DNA of 64,000 nt from Duganella sp. OV510 (GTDB lineage: Bacteria; Pseudomonadota; Gammaproteobacteria; Burkholderiales; Burkholderiaceae_D). Location of the stretch: the NCBI RefSeq assembly GCF_900100205.1, contig NZ_FNEQ01000008.1, positions 1-64,000 of the forward strand, in the 5' to 3' direction. This document shows, piece by piece, positions 15,877 through 23,056 of the stretch. Below the pieces are notes generated by a model. That model ran no database searches, was not told where the DNA came from, and saw only the letters and a list, made by a program, of their open reading frames with translations. Numbering within the stretch: position 1 is the stretch's first letter; every line of letters begins with the position of its first letter. The position numbers were made by a program, and so were the translations under genes.

Positions 15877-16080
15877 TTACAGCCGCTTCGGCTCCATACG
15901 AATTTGCTCAAGCGGCGACTTAACCACATTGCGCAGTATTCGCGCCTGGCGGCGAGCTTCTAATTCATCGGCGGCACCAGGTACTCCAAAGCGCACCTTT
16001 TGACGGAGTAGCTTTATTTGCTTGAGATCTTCACGAGATTTCAACATTGCTTTCCGTTGTTCAGTCATTTTCTTGCTCAT
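15877..16080 (-). CDS. Small basic helical protein
   Basis: This 67-residue, strongly basic, helical protein opens MSKKMTEQRKAMLKSREDLK. The ATG at 16080 is preceded by ATAGGAAAACC, which decides it over the open frame from 16095. It could bind nucleic acid, but no motif proves this. Confidence 0.6.
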   Translation of the reverse strand: MSKKMTEQRKAMLKSREDLKQIKLLRQKVRFGVPGAADELEARRQARILRNVVKSPLEQIRMEPKRL

Positions 16081-16087
16081 GGTTTTC

Positions 16088-16453
16088 CTATTCATCCCTT
16101 GATTGCAAAAATCCGGAGAAGTCCAGTGATAAATCGCTGTGGATAAATTTACCGGTGACCCGTACCTCAGATTGAGTGTGGTCTTCCACGGTGAATTCGA
16201 CTCTCGCTCGAGCGTCGACTTTTAACGCACTGCCGTCCTCGCATGTTAACCCTATCCAGGGCGAACGATAACTACGGCCCGACAACAATTCCGCAACGCC
16301 CAACAAGCGGGTTGTCAACTGGCCTGGTGCTGTACTGACCAAATCGAAAAGAACCGTGTGAGAATCGATGAAATCAAACCGGCTTACAACCGATCCAGTT
16401 CGGAGGGTTTCGTACGAAATCGCCCCGCGATATCGCAACTGTTTTTGAGCCAT
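16088..16453 (-). CDS. Unrecognised 121-residue beta-rich protein
   Basis: It starts MAQKQLRYRGAISYETLRTG after GAGGATAAAT. It is beta-rich throughout and closes with VTGKFIHSDLSLDFSGFLQS. Alternating hydrophobic residues suggest a small beta-barrel or sandwich, possibly a domain-of-unknown-function protein. No Cys pattern or catalytic motif is visible. Confidence 0.6.
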   Translation of the reverse strand: MAQKQLRYRGAISYETLRTGSVVSRFDFIDSHTVLFDLVSTAPGQLTTRLLGVAELLSGRSYRSPWIGLTCEDGSALKVDARARVEFTVEDHTQSEVRVTGKFIHSDLSLDFSGFLQSRDE

Positions 16454-16529
16454 ATTTATCCTCGCTAGCCAACATCGCGCTGGCCATCTCAATGCATCAA
16501 GCCCATCAATGCGGGCCGTGGGTGCTGCT

Positions 16530-16860
16530 GTGTACAGATTTTCCTATTGGTGCAAACTACCGTGCACATCCGGGTTGTAACTCGGCCTCAACCCGGCATC
16601 CTTTGCAGCCGTGAACTGCTTCAGCATTCGTTTGTAGCGCAAAAGCTGGAGGTAGGCTTGAGAGAATTTATCGAAGCCGTGTCCCAGCTCATCGACATCG
16701 CGCTTGCGCCCTCAATACCAGCCTGCAAGTGCAGCTTGCGGAAGAGCTGGCTGAGGCTGTCGCACGAATAGCTGATCGCACCCGTTCCGGTACGCCTTGG
16801 CGTCAATTTGTACGGCTCGCCTTCGTCAGTTAGAAAAATCGGGGCGTCTGGGTCCAAACT
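16530..16860 (-). pseudogene. Tyrosine-recombinase fragment joined to an unknown tail
   Basis: From a TTG at 16857 the frame reads DPDAPIFLTDEGEPYKLTPR, then SLSQLFRKLHLQAGIEGASA. This is the segment just before the catalytic HxxR box of many phage-type integrases (FRxLHRQAGxEG-S). The box itself is missing. In another frame the text continues coding-like (DELGHGFDKFSQAYLQLLRY, then YNPDVHGSLHQ) up to a TAG at about 16546, so two gene fragments are fused. It interrupts the small-gene array and splits it in two. Confidence 0.6.
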
Positions 16861-16876
16861 TCTGTACGCAGTTTTC

Positions 16877-17344
16877 CTAGAAGAAGACTTTTTTGGTGAC
16901 TTCCCATTCTCGCTTTAATAGTTCTCGTCCCAGCCTAACCGAGTTGTCGGCGAGAGCACGCCAGCTGGTACCTGGCAAAGCACCGGGATCCAGCAACTTC
17001 CACAAGCTGGTCAGAAATTCTTTGTCATCATCTTCAAATTTGTTTTTGCGAGGATTTATTCGCAATTCGATTCGATGTAGGATGATTCTTGCCTCGTTAG
17101 ACAACTTCTCCGAAGCAGGGGCCAGTTGCTGGCGTTTGTCATGAGGAGCTTCGTTAAGTTCGTTTCGTGCAGTCATCCAACGATCCGCCGCGCCAATGTA
17201 GGCAGCGATATCGGCGCGTAATTCGTTGATCCATTCCTGCCTGAACTCAGAAATCTTTGTCCTGCGCGTCAACCATGCCGCGACGATTGCGCCCAGCCCT
17301 ATCGCAACCCCGCTCCAAATTGCAAGTGAAAGCACATTGTTCAT
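16877..17344 (-). CDS. Membrane-anchored helical protein
   Basis: The ATG at 17344 follows GGAAAATGAAT and gives 155 residues starting MNNVLSLAIWSGVAIGLGAI. One N-terminal membrane segment is followed by a long, charged helical part (EFRQEWINELRADIAAYIGA, later LSNEARIILHRIELRINPRK). Single-pass proteins of this type with an FRQ-WINELR helix are common next to phage and island genes. The function is unknown. Confidence 0.65.
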   Translation of the reverse strand: MNNVLSLAIWSGVAIGLGAIVAAWLTRRTKISEFRQEWINELRADIAAYIGAADRWMTARNELNEAPHDKRQQLAPASEKLSNEARIILHRIELRINPRKNKFEDDDKEFLTSLWKLLDPGALPGTSWRALADNSVRLGRELLKREWEVTKKVFF

Positions 17345-17363
17345 ATTCATTTTCCGAGGACGT

Positions 17364-17693
17364 TCAACCAAGTTTCTTCTTATCGTTGTCGGAATAATCC
17401 CAAGAGTATGGGATACCAATTTCATCCAAGTCCGTAGCTAGTAGCTGTAACTTATCTTCAGACAGCGGTACGACAACATCAGGAGTGGAATCTTGTGGTG
17501 AGACAGTGGAAGTGATCAGGGTGCCGTCTGACATCACGCCGATGTGGATGGATACATCCCCATACTCCAGCTTGATTGGAAGACCTTCGCCTGGAGGAAC
17601 CGATTTTCCACGTGGAAGGTTTTCGACAGCAGCGACAAGTTCGTCCTGCGACTTGCCGTAGATTACGAGGCTGCGCATATTTTGAGTTGCCAT
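17364..17693 (-). CDS. Unrecognised 109-residue protein
   Basis: It opens MATQNMRSLVIYGKSQDELV. It appears to have an alpha/beta start followed by a beta-rich, acidic C-terminal half. GCGGATAAAAA precedes the ATG. Upstream (17694-17774) lies a spacer with a stable hairpin. No family is recognised. Confidence 0.6.
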   Translation of the reverse strand: MATQNMRSLVIYGKSQDELVAAVENLPRGKSVPPGEGLPIKLEYGDVSIHIGVMSDGTLITSTVSPQDSTPDVVVPLSEDKLQLLATDLDEIGIPYSWDYSDNDKKKLG

Positions 17694-17725
17694 TTTTTAT
17701 CCGCTTCAAAGCGGCCTTTCAATTC

Positions 17726-17751
17726 GCTGGCTTCCGGCCAGCACGGTACGC
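17726..17751. repeat. Array hairpin repeat, copy 1
   Basis: GCTGGCTTCCGGCCAGC forms a 6-bp stem and is followed by ACGGTACGC. A nearly identical 26-base sequence occurs at 19259-19284. Both lie in gaps between array genes. Confidence 0.6.
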
Positions 17752-17774
17752 CAAGCGGCGCGGGATTTTACTCG

Positions 17775-18005
17775 TTAAAGCGGCCCCGCATAGAGCGGCT
17801 GATTGTCACTTATGAGAGCCAACGCTTTTGCAGCCTTGCAGCCGCCTTCGGTTGTGATGTAACACAAGGTTAGCAGATGCAAATACCGCGATTCACGGCG
17901 CGGTTCTAACAGGTGCTGCTTTAAGCTCGTTTCAATGGCATCGACTGCGCTTTGCGCGTCAGCGCCTCTCATGTCGAGCCGGTAGCGAAGCATGAACTTG
18001 CGCAT
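17775..18005 (-). CDS. Unrecognised 76-residue protein
   Basis: It starts MRKFMLRYRLDMRGADAQSA after TAGGAATGCAC; an ATG two codons earlier is possible but too close to the ribosome binding site. The C-terminal half has two Cys (LCYITTEGGCKAAKALALIS). It is helical and of unknown function. Confidence 0.55.
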   Translation of the reverse strand: MRKFMLRYRLDMRGADAQSAVDAIETSLKQHLLEPRRESRYLHLLTLCYITTEGGCKAAKALALISDNQPLYAGPL

Positions 18006-18013
18006 GTGCATTC

Positions 18014-18211
18014 CTATTCATCAGCGGTCATGATAGGGATGACCACGCAAATCACGGCGATAGCTGCAAGCACGAGACCGGGAATCATAGCCGCTCGCTC
18101 AGACCAGCCAAGCTTGGCGCCGAGAGCGGTGACAAATACACCTACAACGACGGCAAGGACAAAACAGACTAGTGACCGCCGCTCCCAAACTTTCTCGTTT
18201 TCGCGCGTCAT
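18014..18211 (-). CDS. Small two-pass membrane protein
   Basis: The ATG at 18211 follows AAGGAAAATC and gives 65 residues. Two hydrophobic helices (LVCFVLAVVVGVFVTALGA and AMIPGLVLAAIAVICVVI) flank a short basic loop. It is an inner-membrane protein of unknown function. Confidence 0.6.
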   Translation of the reverse strand: MTRENEKVWERRSLVCFVLAVVVGVFVTALGAKLGWSERAAMIPGLVLAAIAVICVVIPIMTADE

Positions 18212-18231
18212 GATTTTCCTTGGGTCCGGGG

Positions 18232-18582
18232 TTAGCAAGGATTGGCCGGCTTGCGCGGCATCGGAACCATGAAAATCAGGTAACCGTCTGCCGTATAGGT
18301 GGCCACCTCCGCTTGCGGTTCACAACCAGACATGTTCATGTCTTCGCATCCCTTATAGATGCTCCAGGAAGTTTCGAACTCGATCTCGACTTGTGTTGGG
18401 TAATCTGGATCGATACTGACTGTTTCGATATCCACGGAATGGATATCCGCCCGATCATCATTGTGCTCGACGAGTAAAGCATGGGCGACCTCTTTTAATT
18501 TCATGCCACTGCCCTGGCGAAGCAAAGCCTTAATCTGCTCATCTCCAAGGCTAGGGCCGACATAAACCTTCAATTCACGCAT
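18232..18582 (-). CDS. Unrecognised 116-residue protein
   Basis: It opens MRELKVYVGPSLGDEQIKAL after AAGGAAAATAAGCG. The C-terminal half is beta-rich with two Cys (YKGCEDMNMSGCEPQAEVAT). It shows no signal peptide and matches no family I know. Confidence 0.6.
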   Translation of the reverse strand: MRELKVYVGPSLGDEQIKALLRQGSGMKLKEVAHALLVEHNDDRADIHSVDIETVSIDPDYPTQVEIEFETSWSIYKGCEDMNMSGCEPQAEVATYTADGYLIFMVPMPRKPANPC

Positions 18583-18601
18583 CGCTTATTTTCCTTGAGG
18601 G

Positions 18602-18949
18602 TCAGCCAGGCAGTTCCGTCTCCGCAAATTCGAGCGTACCGGCCAGCATTTCTGCGAATGCGATGCGGTATTCGCCGGAGGCAGGCCAAACGTGCTTCAC
18701 ACGCTCGGAACCAGGTACTTCCTGCTCCCAAATGAAGTTCATATGCACCATGTTTTGCGAGTTCGGGATACTAGCGCTGAAATCCGGCGTGATATTCAAA
18801 GCCGCGCCTTTTGGGGCAATAAAGAACCCGGCTTGGATAGAAAATTCCGCTGGCCAGTCCAGATTGCTCACAGGCTTGGGACCGGGAATAACAGCCGAGG
18901 CTGCGCCGCTACGACCATTAAAGCCGAGGTGTCGAAACTGTAATTTCAT
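18602..18949 (-). CDS. Unrecognised 115-residue beta-rich protein
   Basis: It opens MKLQFRHLGFNGRSGAASAV. The rest is beta-rich with aromatic strands (QNMVHMNFIWEQEV, later VWPASGEYRIAFAEML), which looks like a small jelly-roll or lipocalin-type fold, but this is a guess. A GGATTACC precedes the ATG. Confidence 0.55.
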   Translation of the reverse strand: MKLQFRHLGFNGRSGAASAVIPGPKPVSNLDWPAEFSIQAGFFIAPKGAALNITPDFSASIPNSQNMVHMNFIWEQEVPGSERVKHVWPASGEYRIAFAEMLAGTLEFAETELPG

Positions 18950-18994
18950 GGTAATCCTATTTTGGTCGGCAGCGCGCCGACCTTCTTAATCCCA

Positions 18995-19015
18995 ATGCCA
19001 GCTCTTGGCTGGCAT
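18995..19015. repeat. Intergenic hairpin in the array
   Basis: ATGCCAGCTCTTGGCTGGCAT is a perfect 8-bp stem with a 5-base loop in the gap between array genes. Its GCCAGC/GCTGGC stem matches that of the hairpins at 17726 and 19259. Confidence 0.5.
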
Positions 19016-19042
19016 CGGTCCTACTATTGGCGTTTTTCCGAG

Positions 19043-19213
19043 TCAAGTACGCTTATTCGGAGGAAATCCAATGGGTGCCTTCTCGGTGTGCCCGCAGTGC
19101 TTGCAAACGTAGGTCAAGTTGGTTGAGGAATCTCGATCTTCACCGTCACCATATTCGTGATCGTAATCCTTTCCGCACGTTCCTATTTTCAAAATCTCTT
19201 TAACTATCGACAT
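19043..19213 (-). CDS. 56-residue zinc-finger-like microprotein
   Basis: Start ATG at 19213, stop TGA at 19043-19045, preceded by the strong AAGGAG site at 19219-19224. The product opens MSIVKEILKIGTCGKDYDHE and later reads TYVCKHCGHTEKAPIGF. Cys13, Cys37 and Cys40 with His19, His39 and His42 could bind one zinc. It is real by ribosome binding site, frame and motif, though small. It is likely soluble; the function is unknown. Confidence 0.65.
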   Translation of the reverse strand: MSIVKEILKIGTCGKDYDHEYGDGEDRDSSTNLTYVCKHCGHTEKAPIGFPPNKRT

Positions 19214-19258
19214 ATATGATCTCCTTGTCCGACACCACTGGAGCCGGCCTGTCAGTTA

Positions 19259-19284
19259 GCTGGCTGCCGGCCAGCACGGTGCGC
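19259..19284. repeat. Array hairpin repeat, copy 2
   Basis: GCTGGCTGCCGGCCAGC followed by ACGGTGCGC is the near-identical partner of 17726-17751, located between the zinc-finger gene and the next array gene. Confidence 0.6.
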
Positions 19285-19309
19285 GGGGTAGCGCTATGTT
19301 TTCCGAGGG

Positions 19310-19537
19310 TTAGTCTGCGCCACCAACGGGGCCATAGACCTCGCCGACCAATTCCTCGTCGTCCGGTGCCCCAGGTCCACGTTCGTCTGGACGCCACGTC
19401 GGGTTCAGTTGCTTACCCCGATTACCCTGTGCCTTGTCATAAGTGACATTGGTTCCTGGAGAACCAATATTCGCGTTCGCCATATCGGACTCGTTCTTGT
19501 TGCTATAAATCTCGCCGAGCAATTTTGTGAGGTCCAT
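19310..19537 (-). CDS. Unrecognised 75-residue protein
   Basis: The ATG at 19537 lies eight bases after TAAGGTGA; a GTG four codons earlier overlaps that site. The product opens MDLTKLLGEIYSNKNESDMA, is rich in Gly, Asn and Pro, and is probably disordered in its second half (RGKQLNPTWRPDERGPGAPD). The function is unknown. Confidence 0.55.
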   Translation of the reverse strand: MDLTKLLGEIYSNKNESDMANANIGSPGTNVTYDKAQGNRGKQLNPTWRPDERGPGAPDDEELVGEVYGPVGGAD

Positions 19538-19576
19538 ACGTTCTTTCACCTTACGGCTGCCGGCCGTCTCGGGGTG

Positions 19577-19843
19577 CTATTGCCACCTGTTAATTTTCCG
19601 AGTTAGTTGTCGTTCAAAACTGGCACGCTCACGCCGCCTAAAGTTCAACTCTCCAGCGGCAGCGCTCATGGCCGCGATGAAGTTGGCCTCCGTCGCGCCA
19701 TGCGTTGCAATGTCTGGATTGGATTGCACCACGGTGAGCGATGCTAGTTACAGTTTTTGAAGCACATCCAAGGAGGGCACGAAGAGTCCACAACCACCGC
19801 AGCGGTTTTCGTAGTCCTTCTCAGTCAAAATTGGGTCGCCCAT
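19577..19843 (-). pseudogene. Zinc-ribbon-like gene with in-frame stop
   Basis: From an ATG at 19843, behind CAGGAAAAT, the frame reads MGDPILTEKDYENRCGGCGL and stops at TAA (19748-19750) after 31 residues. The same frame then stays open and protein-like for 55 codons (VQSNPDIATHGATEANFIAA, then SFERQLTRKINRW) to TAG at 19577. Either one 87-residue gene has acquired a nonsense codon, or a 31-residue peptide is made and the rest is relic. It is the first gene of the array. Confidence 0.5.
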
Positions 19844-19995
19844 ATTTTCCTGATTGATGCTGGGCCACCTTGCGGAAGCCATTTATAGGATTCGGTTTCA
19901 AGTCTTAGCCCGAAACCGTCGCCTTGCCAATGAAGTGTTTCCAAATAGAAAGAAGAATTTTATATTATTTGTAATGTATTGAATCTCACCAAATA

Positions 19996-20667
19996 TCACA
20001 ACACGTCGGCGAATGCTTCACGAAGTTGTGCAGGAGATACGTCCAGATACGGGTCGACGTGGTCCAGCTCGGCATGGCCCAACATCAACTGCACGGTGCT
20101 CAGCTCGACGCCGTTGGCTAAGAGCCGTGACGCCATAGTGCGCCGACCACTATGCGAAGTACCGCCCTTGATCCCGGCATCCCGGTACAACTTCGTTACG
20201 TGCGCTTGCAGGGCATCGCAGGCTGCGTAATCGACTTGCTGGCCAGCCTGATTGATTCGGCGCTTGGTGTTCATGGAGTAGCGATAGCCCTTGAAGGTGA
20301 GCACCAGCGCGCTATCTGGCCGCAGACCACGATACCGCTTCGGATCCTCGCTCATACGCAAGCGCCGCTCGACGCGCAGCGCGAGGTAGTCATCTATCGC
20401 GGCGACCAGATCGCGGTTTGTGGGATAGATGCAGCGCTGCCGCAGCCCCTTCGTGATGCTTGCCCGGAGCGATACCTCTGACCGGATCGCCCCGGATGGA
20501 AACAGCACGTCGCCGACCTCGATCTGAGCGATTTCGGACACACGCATCCCTGTGTGGATGCCCAGCAGTAGGACAAGAACATCGCGCTCTGGATCTCGGC
20601 TGGTGGCTTTGGTGACACGGAGAAGGTGCCGGTATTGGCCCGACTTCAAGACTGCGGCTTGCGGCAT
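19996..20667 (-). CDS. Short tyrosine recombinase (site-specific integrase)
   Basis: This 223-residue integrase is essentially the catalytic domain. It has Arg in [16 protein letters not shown], Lys in [10 protein letters not shown], the HSGRR box, and [15 protein letters not shown] with the nucleophile Tyr near the end. The N-terminal SAM-like arm-binding domain is absent, as in several short island integrases, and all catalytic residues appear present. It reads leftward into the small-gene array and is the likely integration enzyme of this island part. Its product opens [16 protein letters not shown]. Confidence 0.85.
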   Translation of the reverse strand: MPQAAVLKSGQYRHLLRVTKATSRDPERDVLVLLLGIHTGMRVSEIAQIEVGDVLFPSGAIRSEVSLRASITKGLRQRCIYPTNRDLVAAIDDYLALRVERRLRMSEDPKRYRGLRPDSALVLTFKGYRYSMNTKRRINQAGQQVDYAACDALQAHVTKLYRDAGIKGGTSHSGRRTMASRLLANGVELSTVQLMLGHAELDHVDPYLDVSPAQLREAFADVL

Positions 20668-20904
20668 GGTGGTCCTCTGAATAGGGTTGAAAACGGCTTT
20701 ATTCAGAGTGAGAACCCGTCAGGCTCTTTTTCGAGTGTAGCACCGCATGAACCCTCGCGTCCTCGGAAAAGCTAGTCGCGCCTATTTCCGAAACAGTCGC
20801 ATTAATTTCGGATAGTCACATCTGAGGCTGCAATCGGCAGGCGTAAGCCGCCGCTCGGAGTACGCCTCGCATCAGAACATGCCATTTTTAGGTGGCGGTT
20901 TGGC
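20668..20904. other. Integrase upstream region
   Basis: This 237-base gap between divergent genes has an imperfect inverted pair TATTTCCGAAACAG and ATTTCGGATAG (about 20780-20815) and a CAGGCGTAAGCCGCC stretch. It could hold the integrase promoter or recombinase sites. No gene is visible. Confidence 0.3.
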
Positions 20905-21303
20905 ATGCGAATCACTGGCGGGTCTGCGACGCTAAACGGTGGTGACCGCGAAGAACAATCCGATGCATTGACGGAGCTTCAAGAGTTTGGAAGTCTTGAC
21001 TTAGGCGCGGCCGCTTTGCGGTCTCCAACGGAGTTGCCTACCTTGGCTGCGAGTCGCACGCTAGGAATTTCTCAGGCTAACGCCATGATGGAATCAAGGC
21101 CGACTTGTATGGTGGGCATTGTGGGCCTGCCGGGTGCCGGAAAGACGGCATGTCTTGTCAGCGCATATTTGTTGTTAGCCAAGGGGCAATTCGAGGGGTT
21201 CAGTTTTGCGGATAGCGATACTCTACGTGCCTTCGAGCACATTTCTCGAGGCAGTCGCATGTGGGTGAAAGGCAATCCGAGCCCGTTTCATAAGCTTAAG
21301 TGA
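20905..21303 (+). pseudogene. Truncated P-loop GTPase (double-GTPase-like), N-terminal part
   Basis: A 132-residue frame contains a Walker A CMVGIVGLPGAGKTACLVSA near residue 70, then YLLLAKGQFEGFSFADSDTL and RAFEHISRGSRMW. The order (GLPGAGKT, a helix, GFSFADS-TL-AFE) resembles the start of TRAFAC-type double-GTPase proteins found in bacterial conflict operons. It ends after KGNPSPFHKLK with no Walker B or NKxD, so most of the protein is missing. It was probably cut by island rearrangement next to the 21470 attachment-like site. Confidence 0.55.
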
Positions 21304-21469
21304 CACTTTCCCGATTTCGTGTTGGAGCTGAGTGTAACCCAGATGTTGGAACCTGAAATTTGGGAACACTTTTGGGAACACTCCAGCCCAGCTAGGCATA
21401 TCTCAGATCATCAATTTCCGACAATATGGGCGAAAAGTCGGCTATAAGCGGGCTGGAAGCCCTGGTGGG

Positions 21470-21497
21470 GCAAGTTCGAAACTTGCACTTCCCACCA
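21470..21497 (+). other. tRNA 3'-end-like sequence, possible attachment site
   Basis: GCAAGTTCGAAACTTGC has the shape of a T-arm with a TTCGAAA loop and is followed by ACTTCCC-A-CCA, like an acceptor strand with CCA end. No matching 5' acceptor half (GGGAAGT) or other arms lie upstream, so a full tRNA is not present. Integrases often target tRNA 3' ends, and a terminator follows, so this may be an att copy. Confidence 0.35.
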
Positions 21498-21531
21498 AGA
21501 ATTCTAAGTGAAATCAATCACTTACCGCGAA

Positions 21532-21560
21532 AGCCGATCTTTAAACAGATCGGCTTTTTT
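21532..21560 (+). terminator. Rho-independent terminator
   Basis: AGCCGATCT and AGATCGGCT pair across TTAAAC and are followed by six T. It stands 35 bases after the tRNA-like 3' end. Confidence 0.85.
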
Positions 21561-21585
21561 GTTGAGTGTAATTTTCCAGTGTAAT

Positions 21586-21921
21586 TTAATTTTCCCCTAA
21601 CAACTGCGAGAGCTTATCCAGAGCGGCGCGTTGAGCGTCGACCTGGAGGTGCGCGTAGCGCTGCTTCGATTGCCCATTAGCGTGGCCGAGGATCTTGCTG
21701 ATAGTGTACCCGCGTCGTACTGATAGCGGCGATCGTACTCGACTGTCATGTCGATAAAGTGCCACGCGTCGCGGCGCGTCTTCTCGCTGTAACCCGTTAC
21801 CCATCGGCCGTAGGCGTAGAGGTCTCGCGCGCCCAGATAGATGAGTAGCACATCGGACCGGCCTGCGGTCGCTGTCAGGTGTAATCACGCTGATCCAGGT
21901 GACGGGGCCGGTTGCCAGCAT
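21586..21921 (-). pseudogene. Integrase C-terminal relic in a mosaic
   Basis: The last 40 codons before the stop at 21586 read ISKILGHANGQSKQRYAHLQ, then DAQRAALDKLSQLLGEN. This is the end of a phage-type tyrosine recombinase (LGHA, then the RYAHL with its nucleophile Tyr). Upstream in a different frame (about 21710-21850) lies DLYAYGRWVTGYSEKTRRDA, a coding-like piece of another, unrecognised protein. This relic is distinct from the 19996 integrase and testifies to an earlier integration. Confidence 0.6.
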
Positions 21922-21993
21922 CCTTTGCCTAATTTTGGCTCAGGAGTGTCTACAATAATCGTGGCGATTCAACCGAAACTTCGGATCATCGGA

Positions 21994-22761
21994 TCAGTCT
22001 GCGATAAGTAGCTCAATACCGGCATTGACTAGACCATCCCGGTATTCGTCACTGATGCGTGCGTCGGTGATGACAGTATGCACGCGGTTGAGTTGAATGA
22101 TGCGGTGCAGGCTGACGCAGCCGAACTTTGAGGCATCTGTCAACACGATGACTTTCCTGGCGCGTTCCACCATCTTGTGATTCAGGGTCGCTTCAGCCTC
22201 GTGGTGGGTGGTCACGCCAAACTGCAGGTCGAAGCCGTCAACGCCGAGAAAGAGCTTGTCGAAGCTATAGGCTTGCAGGCAGGCTTCCGCCTGCAGTCCC
22301 TGTAGCGAGAGCGATTGCTTGCGCAGCAAGCCGCCGGTAAGGATCAAGTCAACGCCGGGCGCTTCTGCCAACTCCCACGCGATGTTCAGTCCGTTCGTCA
22401 TCACCGTGACATTTTCCGCGTCGCGAAGGTGGCGCGCCAGCGTTATGGTGGTGGTGCCAGAATCGATGATGACGTTGTCACCGGGCTTTACCATGGTTGC
22501 GGCAAGCGCGCCGATACGCTCCTTCTGGTCATGGTTGATAGCATCTCTCTGCGGAATCGCGTGCTCGGTCGGCGGCGTCCGGGCCGCAGTGGCACCCCCA
22601 TGGCTGCGAATTGCCAGCCCCTGCGACTCAAGCTTGCAGAGGTCGCTGCGGATCGTTACTGCGGAGACACCCAATTGCCTGACCAGTTCATTGACTTGCA
22701 CCGAGCCGTGCTCGGTGAGTGCTTTCATTATCATAGCGCGGCGATGACCGGTCTTTGCCAT
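21994..22761 (-). CDS. DeoR/AgaR-type sugar regulator
   Basis: This 255-residue DeoR-family repressor has a winged helix-turn-helix at residues 1-58 (SVQVNELVRQLGVSAVTIRS, then GLAIRSHGGA). A sugar-phosphate-sensing domain follows, with IDSGTTTITLARHL, LTGGLLRKQSLSL and LFLGVDGFD in the usual order. It is divergent from the GH27 gene and separated by 295 bases that hold a CTTTC repeat site. The context suggests it senses a phosphorylated galactose derivative and controls the alpha-galactoside locus. It marks the return to ordinary chromosomal DNA. Confidence 0.9.
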   Translation of the reverse strand: MAKTGHRRAMIMKALTEHGSVQVNELVRQLGVSAVTIRSDLCKLESQGLAIRSHGGATAARTPPTEHAIPQRDAINHDQKERIGALAATMVKPGDNVIIDSGTTTITLARHLRDAENVTVMTNGLNIAWELAEAPGVDLILTGGLLRKQSLSLQGLQAEACLQAYSFDKLFLGVDGFDLQFGVTTHHEAEATLNHKMVERARKVIVLTDASKFGCVSLHRIIQLNRVHTVITDARISDEYRDGLVNAGIELLIAD

Positions 22762-22875
22762 GGTTGGGCGATATTCTTTAACAAAACAGCATCTTAACAG
22801 ATGTGGTACGAGCCCAATGCAGTACAGCTCTTCCAGGTAGATTGCGTGGTAGGTAACAAATAACGAAAAGAAAAA

Positions 22876-22895
22876 TACTTTCGAATACTTTCTTT
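22876..22895. promoter_or_regulatory. Probable DeoR-type operator upstream of the GH27 gene
   Basis: TACTTTCGAATACTTTCTTT is a tandem of ACTTTC units, as in operators of AgaR/GlpR-type repressors. The same ACTTTCGAAT core recurs before the TonB receptor (25085). It lies in the gap shared by the regulator and the galactosidase. Confidence 0.55.
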
Positions 22896-23056
22896 ATTTG
22901 TCGTTTTTTACGCATATTTTGCCTATCGGCGAAAATTCATGTGAAAATCCTCACAGTCACCCAATTTTTTGCTTCTCAATTCGATTCTGCCTAGCCATTG
23001 TTTCCTTTTGGCATATGTTTCGACAATGAGGGTTTGAGTACAACAAGGAGATATGT

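Larger units (their letters stand above)
21304..21585. other. Non-coding junction at the island edge
   Basis: This stretch contains a short direct repeat (TTTGGGAACACTTTTGGGAA around 21359-21378), the tRNA-3'-end-like sequence and a terminator. No gene is seen. Confidence 0.4.

Noticed and set aside
17694-19300. CRISPR array, because of recurring hairpins
   Set aside because: Only two or three copies, at irregular distance, with genes rather than spacers between them.
21420-21500. A complete tRNA or tmRNA gene
   Set aside because: Only a T-arm-like and 3' acceptor-like part can be seen; no 5' acceptor strand, D-arm or anticodon arm matches.
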